A stretch of 50,715 nt of DNA from Lachnospiraceae bacterium (lineage in GTDB: Bacteria; Bacillota; Clostridia; Lachnospirales; Lachnospiraceae), in assembly GCA_017540605.1 (NCBI GenBank), contig JAFYAS010000063.1, positions 1 through 50,715 on the forward strand, written 5' to 3'. The translations under genes were made by a program, and so were the position numbers. Positions 1 to 7,151 of this stretch are shown here, one piece after another. A model generated the notes under the pieces. That model searched no databases. It had not been told where the DNA came from and worked only from the letters and a program-made list of their open reading frames with translations. Within the stretch, counting starts at the first letter, position 1; each line of letters begins with the position of its first letter.

Positions 1-1
1 G

Positions 2-416
2 ATCTACAACAGTAGAAATTTTAATCGGTCTCTCGACGGTTGTAATACCACGCTTTACTCCTGATCTACAACAGTAGAAATTTTAATCGGTCTCTCGACA
101 CATTCACAAAACTGAAGCCGGTTCTGATCTACAACAGTAGAAATTTTAATCGGTCTCTCGACTTAATCTGGTGAAGATTGCATTTGCTGATCTACAACAG
201 TAGAAATTTTAATCGGTCTCTCGACCGCCAACGCAACAATGGATTTAATAATAATCTACAACAGTAGAAATTTTAATCGGTCTCTCGACAGCGTTGTTGA
301 AGTTTTTGAGAGCTTCCTATCTACAACAGTAGAAATTTTAATCGGTCTCTCGACGAACAATAAAAACCTTAAGGAAGTAAATCTACAACAGTAGAAATTT
401 TAATCGGTCTCTCGAC
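2..416 (-). CRISPR. Type V-A CRISPR array, truncated by the left edge
   Basis: Seven identical 36-nt repeats lie at 2-37, 64-99, 127-162, 190-225, 254-289, 319-354 and 381-416, with six unique spacers of 26, 27, 27, 28, 29 and 26 nt. Read on the minus strand, each repeat starts GTCGAGAGACC and ends AATTTCTACTGTTGTAGAT. That 3' end is the conserved Cas12a crRNA handle, with stem TCTAC/GTAGA and loop TGTT, so the array is transcribed leftward from the cas2 side. The 5' half of the repeat differs from the common GTCTAAGAACT form. The repeat at 381-416 is leader-proximal, so spacers nearest it should be youngest. Position 1 is the end of a further spacer, so the array continues outside the window. 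No spacer matches another part of this window by eye. Confidence 0.98.
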
Positions 417-547
417 TCTTGCATTGTCAATTATGACAATAATCAGTAGTTCTCAGACCAAATATCAATTGTTTTTTGTGCATTATATACATTGTCAAGA
501 GACCTTTCCTTTATATTATAAGCATATGGACAGAGGTTTGCAAGTCA
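417..547 (-). promoter_or_regulatory. CRISPR leader region
   Basis: This is the 131-bp AT-rich stretch between the cas2 stop and the first repeat. It holds a perfect inverted repeat (ATTGTCA at 423-429, TGACAAT at 434-440) six bases from the leader-proximal repeat, and a second TTGACAATG copy on the minus strand at 490-498. A TATAAT on the minus strand at 482-487 could be a -10 box, with only a poor AGGAAA at -35 spacing. It probably carries the array promoter and the sequences that guide Cas1-Cas2 integration. That role is inferred from position. Confidence 0.6.
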
Positions 548-820
548 CTATACAAAAATCAAATCCTCTTCCTCATGTTTAGCATAACCATATCTTTTAA
601 TCTCACAACTTGCGGACATATTAAAGATATAAACACTATCTGCCTCGCAGAACAATTTAGAATAATAGTTATCTACCTCACACATAATGTTATTAAGCAA
701 TTTCCTACTATTCTCTATTTCAAAAACAGAATATTGAATCCTATGCCCATATTTTTCCAGAAATTTAGAAAATTTAGTCCTTATCTTATCATCAGATATA
801 TCATAGCTAACTATTATCAA
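548..820 (-). CDS. cas2: CRISPR-associated endonuclease Cas2
   Basis: This 90-residue protein has the usual Cas2 length. It opens with a hydrophobic strand ending in Asp (IIVSYDIS, D7), the metal-site Asp of the ferredoxin-like Cas2 fold, followed by a helix and the RIQYSVFE strand typical of the family. Cas2 dimers bridge two Cas1 dimers in the spacer-integration complex. The gene starts 4 bp after cas1 stops and is the last cas gene before the leader, the standard type V-A order, so it is almost certainly translated from the cas12a-cas4-cas1-cas2 message. Confidence 0.95.
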   Translation of the reverse strand: MIIVSYDISDDKIRTKFSKFLEKYGHRIQYSVFEIENSRKLLNNIMCEVDNYYSKLFCEADSVYIFNMSASCEIKRYGYAKHEEEDLIFV

Positions 821-824
821 AATA

Positions 825-1793
825 TCACCCCTTGTAAATATATACCGGATATTCCGAAAAATCTTTTCCCTTCATAAACGCTCGGTAATAGCTCTGAACA
901 TAAAAAAACAAATCATCCTTATTATCCAATAATTCCGACATAAAAACCTTAGTAAATTTCTTTGACTGTTTCCATTCCACAAGATATTTGTTGTTTACCA
1001 CTTTAAAATCATCTTCTTTAATTTGCTCAAGATTAATTGCTTTCCTTAAAGTGTAGTCCACTATCGGTCTAAAGGGTTCAATAATATCACAAACCAATGA
1101 TTTCCTCATATAAAAACATCTATGTAAAACCCCATAGTACTCATCAAAACCATACACATTTAGAATAGCATCAACAAAGTTAAATAAAATGGTATAACCA
1201 ACATCTAACGAAGAATTAACAAAATCAGCTTTTATTCTTGGTTTTCTTCCATTCCATTTTACATTATTAAACATCTGAGGAAAATATACTCTTGACGCTG
1301 ATCCCTCTATTCCCAATATTGAGTACATATCCATTGTCTCACCAGATAGCTTTTCTATATGTCCGTCGAGTTTTTCAATCGCCTCTCTCATTAACTCATT
1401 CTTATTTCTTATATTCATTAAAGCCTTCCGCTGATTCACGATCTTATTCATGATTATCCTCTGTCCAATTTCCATGCCGGAATAATCATATTGTCTTTTC
1501 CTTAAAAAGGTATTTCCTTCCATACGCGGTGATATGAATCTGTACACTTTCATGCTTTGATTCATCAGGCAAATAGAAAAACCATATTTATTTGCCCTGC
1601 TGAGCAAACCAGTTGTTATTGTGGTATCACCTACCACAAATAGAATAAACACTCTATAACAAGTTATTTGAAATTTAATGTTATCCTCTCTATCTTTAAC
1701 AACAATATTGTCATTTTTAAATGAAAGCTTGTCACCCTCAACCGGCATAAAGAACACCATTTGTTTCATATGAAAATCATTTTGATCTATCAT
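825..1793 (-). CDS. cas1: CRISPR integrase Cas1
   Basis: This 322-residue Cas1 is the metal-dependent integrase that inserts new spacers at the leader end. The expected catalytic residues are visible: E163 in GIEGSASRVYF, H224 in GVLHR, and the acidic residues of CDIIEPFRP (D236, E239). The N-terminal beta domain (about 1-90) precedes the helical catalytic domain. The start overlaps the cas4 stop as ATGA, indicating coupled translation. No fused reverse transcriptase or Cas4 domain is present. The length is normal and the frame intact, so the adaptation module looks functional. Confidence 0.97.
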   Translation of the reverse strand: MIDQNDFHMKQMVFFMPVEGDKLSFKNDNIVVKDREDNIKFQITCYRVFILFVVGDTTITTGLLSRANKYGFSICLMNQSMKVYRFISPRMEGNTFLRKRQYDYSGMEIGQRIIMNKIVNQRKALMNIRNKNELMREAIEKLDGHIEKLSGETMDMYSILGIEGSASRVYFPQMFNNVKWNGRKPRIKADFVNSSLDVGYTILFNFVDAILNVYGFDEYYGVLHRCFYMRKSLVCDIIEPFRPIVDYTLRKAINLEQIKEDDFKVVNNKYLVEWKQSKKFTKVFMSELLDNKDDLFFYVQSYYRAFMKGKDFSEYPVYIYKG

Positions 1794-2347
1794 ACAAGCC
1801 CCCTATCACATGCAGGTTCATAAATACATCTTTTACACTTTTCACCATTTGTCTGAACAAATCCATCCAAGGAAAAGGCTCTCATATCCCTAATCACAGT
1901 TTCAAATTTCACAAGCATTTGATTATCATCTTTTGGCAAAGGAACTGAGTAATTCTTGTTATCCACAATACTGTGAAACATCAATTTCTGAATATCATAA
2001 CCCATTTCCACCATAGCAAAAAACTGAGCATATAATTGAAAAACATAACCATCATATATCGTCTTTATCTGGCGTTTTCTCTCTATTAGCATTTTCTTAT
2101 CAGCATCATAAATGTCAATTTTACCAACAATGTTATATTGCTCCGAATATACTTCTAAAGCTGTAATGATATTCTTCTTAGTAGAGTAACGATTATTATC
2201 CACAGTCTCATGAGCTTTAGTTCCATTAATCTGATCTGCACTCTGATATGTAATAGTACTCCTGCTTCCATACAAATTATGGAAATATATGGAAGCAGGA
2301 CAAAAGATATAATCATTCAGATTTGAAATAATAATTGCATCATCCAT
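1790..2347 (-). CDS. cas4: CRISPR-associated exonuclease Cas4
   Basis: This 185-residue protein carries the full Cas4 signature. Four cysteines for a 4Fe-4S cluster are present, C16 near the N-terminus and C171, C174 and C180 at the C-terminus. The RecB-type nuclease residues are also there: H46, D78 in GKIDIYD, E89 and K91 in IERKRQ, and Q104. Cas4 trims prespacers and helps select the PAM and orient integration. The start overlaps the cas12a stop by 8 bp and the stop overlaps cas1 by 4 bp, so translation is probably coupled through the operon. Confidence 0.96.
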   Translation of the reverse strand: MDDAIIISNLNDYIFCPASIYFHNLYGSRSTITYQSADQINGTKAHETVDNNRYSTKKNIITALEVYSEQYNIVGKIDIYDADKKMLIERKRQIKTIYDGYVFQLYAQFFAMVEMGYDIQKLMFHSIVDNKNYSVPLPKDDNQMLVKFETVIRDMRAFSLDGFVQTNGEKCKRCIYEPACDRGLV

Positions 2348-5300
2348 TCAACGGATTCTCCTGAACATACTTAAGCCATTCTACTTGGTTTATCACAGGT
2401 AATTTCAATAGTTTATCATCATCAGTCTGTTGCAGTTTTTCAATGATCCACCAGCCTTTTCTCGCAATATGATATGCTCCATTTGCATCAGCATCCCTAG
2501 GATCTGAATCATTTTCACCGCTAACAAAGAAATGACCAGCTTTGTTTTTTACAGGAGAAATCATATAATCTTCGCCTGTTACAGAATTACTATTACGCAT
2601 TTGGACAACCAAAGAAAATAGACTTATCATCTTCTTATAGAATTCCGATTCGTTGATATCCAGAATCATTAGTTTCAGATTATTACTCTTATAATCTATT
2701 CCAAAAGCGTTAAAGATGTTAATAAATTCATTAGTCAGATTAACCTTCCTTGCATCCCACTCGTTGTTTTTCTCTGGGTTTCTAAATCTTTTTATTCTTT
2801 CGCCGTAACTGCAGATAGTCCAATCTTTCCGGCTATCTCCCACCTTATTGGTAAACTTTTCATAATCTGTATAGAATTCAAAATATCCTTCAGTCTCATT
2901 AAATATTATATTATCAAATGAATCAAAAAATTTTTTACTCTCCTCAACAGATTTGTATTTTACATAGAATAGATTAGTAAAACCTGTTGTTGGATCAATC
3001 TTACTTGTCATCCATGCAGGAATATAAAACAAAGCACCGGATTGCTTACCCATTTTTTCAAAACTATCAAACTTATTTGTTAACTGATATGCATGATATA
3101 AGCCTCCATTTTCTGTCGCAGCTTTTCTTTTATCTACATAATAATTAAGTTTATCGATTAGCATTTTTTCAAACTTTTGATAAACCTGTTTTTCTACCTT
3201 CTGTCTTCCTCTTTTGAATCCGAAGTTCAAATCTTCCAAAACGACTACAGCATTATACTTAATCATCAATTCGACAATAACATGAATAACCTGACTAAGA
3301 TATCCTTCCTTGATTTCTTTGATATTACCTATAGTTTTCCAATCCTCACGGGCCGCTTTTCTGTCCTTCTCTTTCTTATCTAAAAGCTTGTGATAATCAG
3401 TAGAAAAACTCTCTCCTCGTTTATTGTATGATACTATTTCGTTAAGAGATATCTGCTCTTTGATATTTCCATTACAATCAACGACAACTAAATAAAGAAG
3501 ATTTCTCTCTCCACGATCTATTCCAATTACGTTAATATCTTCTGGATCAGCATATTTCAAGTGCATATTCATATCCGCATTTATATTCGTTGATGAAGAT
3601 CTACAAAAATTCATAGTGATAGGAACATGAAATTGGAATTTATCAACTGTGTACCTTCTATCCTTTATCAAATCATATTCAAATATACTCTCTTTCTTTG
3701 TAGCATCCAGATTCTTATTTCTTATTGGTTGATTAGCCGGATGTTTTACTATATCCTCAGAATCAATACTATGTTTTCTGTAAAAAATCTCAGCTTCACC
3801 GTTAAGTTTATATACTATATTATCTAGATTCTCCTCAGCAAATAATGCTTTCCAATAAAGAGTATGTAAATTGGGAACTCCCTTTGCATAAGGAGAAAAA
3901 TCTTTATTGTGTATTTGGAACAAGTAAAGTTTTCCTTCATCAACAAGTTGATTGATGTAATCGGAATCAACATCAGTATATGTAATACTATAACCCTGCT
4001 GCTCAACCTCTCGATAAAATCCACTTATATCATTATAGGTCTCAGTATCTGAGAATTCGAATCCAAAAACTTTCCAGTCGTCATTCTTTTTTATTGATTC
4101 CTTAAAAAATTTGATAAGGCTATGACAATCCTCTAGTGAAAAGTTTTCCCCCTTTTTATGAGTTTCTTTTGCATAATTACTTAACAATTCAGCTGAAGGC
4201 TGATACTTATTTATACCTTTTTTGGACAAAAATACTTTCGGAAGCATTTTAGAAGGACTAGGTAGCAATTTATAGTTCATCTTTTTATACACATCGTTAG
4301 TTTTAGCCTTAGGAAGATTCTTCATAGCACTCGTATCAGAAGTCGAAATTATTCCTAAATAGTGTATTTCATTCTTTGACAAAAGCACACCCAGATTGTC
4401 TCTTTCTTTACTAATATCCCAACCATTTAATAATGTTGCTTTATTAAAATTCAGCTTAATCTTTTCAGTACTATACGGTTTTTGAGTTACATAATTTCTA
4501 ACTTTATTATACAAAGTATTTAGCTTGAATAATTCCTCAGATATCCTATCAATTTCAGCATAAAATGCAAAATCAATATCACCGACATTGCTCTTAATAA
4601 CGAGTTGTTTAATCAATGATTGTAATTCTTTCAAGGAATCAAGGTAAGTCTTTATATACTCAACCGTTTGTTCATCATTCTTAAGATTCCCCTTATATTC
4701 TTTATCGAGAATATCCGTAAGTTTATCACAACTATTATCTATTTTTTTGAAAATCTCCGATATTCTAAGAGCGTAATAATCACAAATCGATACATCATAG
4801 CCTTTTGTTTTAAATAAGAAATTTAGTTCAGCTAAAGAATAATATGCAACTTTATTTAACTCCTTTTGTTTTTTCTCTCGATACTTTTCTGAAACTATCT
4901 TTGTCTTAGGTTTTGCTAAGACAGCTTTTTTATCATAATCATCCGAAATCGCTTCTTTAATAACGCTCCAATCACCACATAATTGCTGTGATATCGCAGT
5001 TAATGAAACATCATTATTTACATATATTTTATCAATACTATACCTATCTATTGATTCAAATAATTTTTTTGGAGATATATCTTCTTTACTGTCAAATATC
5101 TTTTGTTCAAGCTCATCCTTGTAAGCTTTAATCGCTAACAAAACCTCATCATCACTAGTAAACTGATCAATTGTAAATGATGCACTTTCCCTATCACTTA
5201 ATATCTGTTTAAAAAGAGGTTTCATTTTAGGAATTTTTGTTTTATTCTGCTGATTATAAAGATTGATCAGCTCGTTAATTCCTTGTACCTTTTCTTCTTT

Positions 5301-6047
5301 ATCATTAAAGAAACCACCAATAACCGTATTATATTCCGTGATTCCCTTTTGGGTGATCACCGAATTAAATCCATCAAGGGTAAAATAATCTTCTACAGAT
5401 TTTACACTATATTTTCCTTCAAATCTTTCATCAAGCTGATTGCAATCCATCAAATCGTCAACTTCTATAACTTTTCTAAACACATTTATATTATCAATAT
5501 ACTTAGGAAGATTTTGATGGATAATTCTATAGGCTATTGAAGTGGATTTTGCTTCATCCGAATACATATTCTTTCTATTCTCATAAAATCCCTGAAAATA
5601 TGTTGAAAAGCCTTTAAATTCCTTAATCACCTTAATATCTTCAATATCATTGACAAACTCCGGAAGAATATCCTCAATTAATTCCTTCTTAAAAAGGGCT
5701 GCATAATTAGGATGTTTTTTCAAAGTTGCAACAATCTGTTTTCTTAAATCAGATTGTATTTTTTCAAATTGATCTTTTTGATACTCATCTTTGACACTCT
5801 TACAATACAAGTCATAATAATCATTAAGTCCATCAAGCTTAATACCAGCTAACGCTTCATCTATAAGCACCTTGTGGTATTGATCTATTATTTTCTTTAC
5901 CTTTTTATAATCCTCTGCCCTTTTGAAATCCACATCAAGCAAACCATCCGATTCAATATGTTCTAATGTTTTACCTATAGGCTTTAATTCAAATCTTAGA
6001 GTCTTAGATACCGGATACCTGTCCATAAACGAATCTGCTAATAACAT
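2340..6047 (-). CDS. cas12a: CRISPR effector nuclease Cas12a (Cpf1)
   Basis: This 1235-residue type V-A effector processes its own crRNA and cuts double-stranded DNA next to a T-rich PAM with one RuvC site. RuvC-I holds D844 (IGIDRGERN), RuvC-II holds E938 (VLEDLNFGFKRGR) and RuvC-III holds D1187 (DADANGAYHIARKG). The Nuc-lobe arginine is R1151 (VQMRNS). Residues matching the Francisella crRNA-processing triad are H769, K778 and K795. K604 (MLPKVFLSKK) aligns with the PAM-reading lysine. The N-terminus (YPVSKTLRFEL at 11-21) is typical. An AAAGGAGA site precedes the chosen ATG. No frameshift or lost catalytic residue was seen, so it should be active. It sits 42 bp after the WYL regulator gene, with no clear promoter of its own. 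Confidence 0.99.
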   Translation of the reverse strand: MLLADSFMDRYPVSKTLRFELKPIGKTLEHIESDGLLDVDFKRAEDYKKVKKIIDQYHKVLIDEALAGIKLDGLNDYYDLYCKSVKDEYQKDQFEKIQSDLRKQIVATLKKHPNYAALFKKELIEDILPEFVNDIEDIKVIKEFKGFSTYFQGFYENRKNMYSDEAKSTSIAYRIIHQNLPKYIDNINVFRKVIEVDDLMDCNQLDERFEGKYSVKSVEDYFTLDGFNSVITQKGITEYNTVIGGFFNDKEEKVQGINELINLYNQQNKTKIPKMKPLFKQILSDRESASFTIDQFTSDDEVLLAIKAYKDELEQKIFDSKEDISPKKLFESIDRYSIDKIYVNNDVSLTAISQQLCGDWSVIKEAISDDYDKKAVLAKPKTKIVSEKYREKKQKELNKVAYYSLAELNFLFKTKGYDVSICDYYALRISEIFKKIDNSCDKLTDILDKEYKGNLKNDEQTVEYIKTYLDSLKELQSLIKQLVIKSNVGDIDFAFYAEIDRISEELFKLNTLYNKVRNYVTQKPYSTEKIKLNFNKATLLNGWDISKERDNLGVLLSKNEIHYLGIISTSDTSAMKNLPKAKTNDVYKKMNYKLLPSPSKMLPKVFLSKKGINKYQPSAELLSNYAKETHKKGENFSLEDCHSLIKFFKESIKKNDDWKVFGFEFSDTETYNDISGFYREVEQQGYSITYTDVDSDYINQLVDEGKLYLFQIHNKDFSPYAKGVPNLHTLYWKALFAEENLDNIVYKLNGEAEIFYRKHSIDSEDIVKHPANQPIRNKNLDATKKESIFEYDLIKDRRYTVDKFQFHVPITMNFCRSSSTNINADMNMHLKYADPEDINVIGIDRGERNLLYLVVVDCNGNIKEQISLNEIVSYNKRGESFSTDYHKLLDKKEKDRKAAREDWKTIGNIKEIKEGYLSQVIHVIVELMIKYNAVVVLEDLNFGFKRGRQKVEKQVYQKFEKMLIDKLNYYVDKRKAATENGGLYHAYQLTNKFDSFEKMGKQSGALFYIPAWMTSKIDPTTGFTNLFYVKYKSVEESKKFFDSFDNIIFNETEGYFEFYTDYEKFTNKVGDSRKDWTICSYGERIKRFRNPEKNNEWDARKVNLTNEFINIFNAFGIDYKSNNLKLMILDINESEFYKKMISLFSLVVQMRNSNSVTGEDYMISPVKNKAGHFFVSGENDSDPRDADANGAYHIARKGWWIIEKLQQTDDDKLLKLPVINQVEWLKYVQENPLNG

Positions 6048-6089
6048 AAAAATAATCTCCTTTCAAATTGCGCAACAATTGTCAAGTTC

Positions 6090-7082
6090 TTAGATTTTAT
6101 ACAATTCACTTCGCTCTCTAATCATCCCCCTCATCCTCTCAACCACATTCTCCGGTCCAATGATCCTCACATCATTTCCAAGGGACAGAATCCAACCCAA
6201 AAACTGATCACTTACTGCCACCACGGTCTCGAATTCGAATGTATTGTCATCCTTCTTTTCTATATTGATCCCTCTTCCAAATCTGTCAATAACTATGTAA
6301 GCTTTGGAATTAGCCACCCTAAACCTTACAATCTCTTCATCTCCACCATACATACCAAATACTCGCTTGGAGTATGTTGCCTCATCAAGCATTTGCTCAT
6401 CAGTTTGTTTACTCCGCATTTTGCTTGAAACAGAAATACTTACCATCTTATCAACCCTATAGTGATGTTTTGCTTTTTGCTTCTCGTCATAACCTACAAG
6501 ATAATAGTTCTCATTATCCCATGCAAGAGCCCAAGGACTTACTTCATAAAAAGCACCGTCATGCTTCAATTTAGGTTCTTTTTCGATATCCCACTGAAAA
6601 TACTGAAACACAATCTGATGGTCTTCATTGATTGCCCTATGAATCAGATCGACATTGTAATATATCTGTTCATTTTCTGCCTTCAATCTACCTGTAATAA
6701 ATACCTGTCTGTCAAGCTGGGATGCTTCATTTTCACTCACAAGTGTCTCTATCTTTGAGATCAGAGCCTTAGACTTTTTATCCGTAATGAATCTTGAAGA
6801 CTGAATAAGATCAACCATCATTTTAAGCTCAGCAAGTTCAAATCTTCGGTTTCCAATATTATAACAATTATTCTTACCCACCTTACTACAAATAATATCT
6901 ACGCCAAAATCTCTGAGTCTTTCAATATCATCCACTAAAGTTTTCCTCTCAACCTCAATACCAAGTTCAGATAGTAGCGTGGCAATCTCCTTTGTTGTTA
7001 AACAATGATCATCATCTGTTTTCTCATACAGAAGCTTTGCTAGGTAAAGTAATTTTAATTTTTGTTTTGTTTTTACAGCCAT
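6090..7082 (-). CDS. WYL-domain transcriptional regulator next to cas12a
   Basis: This 330-residue protein has an N-terminal winged helix-turn-helix of the HTH_11/DeoR type (about 1-70; TTKEIATLLSELGIEVERKT), a central WYL domain (about 145-225, with the PWALAWDNENYYLVGYD segment) and a C-terminal WCX-like extension. WYL proteins sense ligands, often nucleic acids or nucleotides, and several are known regulators or accessories of CRISPR systems in other types. It lies 42 bp upstream of cas12a on the same strand, so the two are likely cotranscribed. A perfect inverted repeat over its own promoter suggests autoregulation. Control of the cas operon is inferred from position; a general stress regulator is the alternative. 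Confidence 0.88.
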   Translation of the reverse strand: MAVKTKQKLKLLYLAKLLYEKTDDDHCLTTKEIATLLSELGIEVERKTLVDDIERLRDFGVDIICSKVGKNNCYNIGNRRFELAELKMMVDLIQSSRFITDKKSKALISKIETLVSENEASQLDRQVFITGRLKAENEQIYYNVDLIHRAINEDHQIVFQYFQWDIEKEPKLKHDGAFYEVSPWALAWDNENYYLVGYDEKQKAKHHYRVDKMVSISVSSKMRSKQTDEQMLDEATYSKRVFGMYGGDEEIVRFRVANSKAYIVIDRFGRGINIEKKDDNTFEFETVVAVSDQFLGWILSLGNDVRIIGPENVVERMRGMIRERSELYKI

Positions 7083-7102
7083 GGGATCCCCTCCCCAAAA
7101 TG

Positions 7103-7147
7103 ATTATAAGAAAAGACAAAAGCGTATAAAATCTTTTGTCTTTTCTT
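7103..7147 (-). promoter_or_regulatory. Putative WYL-cas operon promoter with 15-bp palindromic operator
   Basis: A perfect 15-bp inverted repeat (arms 7108-7122 and 7133-7147, half-site CTTTTGTCTTTTCTT, 10-nt centre) lies just upstream of the WYL gene. On the minus strand a TATAAT (-10) is at 7103-7108 and a TTTATA (-35) at 7125-7130, with 16 bp between. The left arm fills the spacer and the centre holds the -35 box, the layout of a repressor site. A GGGGAGGGG ribosome site follows before ATG at 7082. The repeat could also terminate the upstream pseudogene, but its stem is A/T-rich and lacks a GC core. Confidence 0.55.
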
Positions 7148-7151
7148 TTCA

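Noticed and set aside
2..416. Self-targeting spacers
   Set aside because: None of the six spacers was seen elsewhere in the window on either strand. The rest of the genome could not be checked.
476..877. 133-codon plus-strand frame across the leader, cas2 and the end of cas1
   Set aside because: It is antisense to cas2 and the end of cas1, both with strong family signatures, and its translation has no domain-like pattern.
6048..6089. TTGACA before cas12a as a promoter of its own
   Set aside because: No -10 box is present 16-18 bp downstream; the place is taken by the ribosome site. Read-through from the WYL promoter is more likely.
1..7150. tracrRNA or anti-CRISPR gene next to the Cas12a locus
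   Set aside because: Type V-A needs no tracrRNA, no anti-repeat of useful length was seen outside the array, and no small unknown gene lies among the cas genes.
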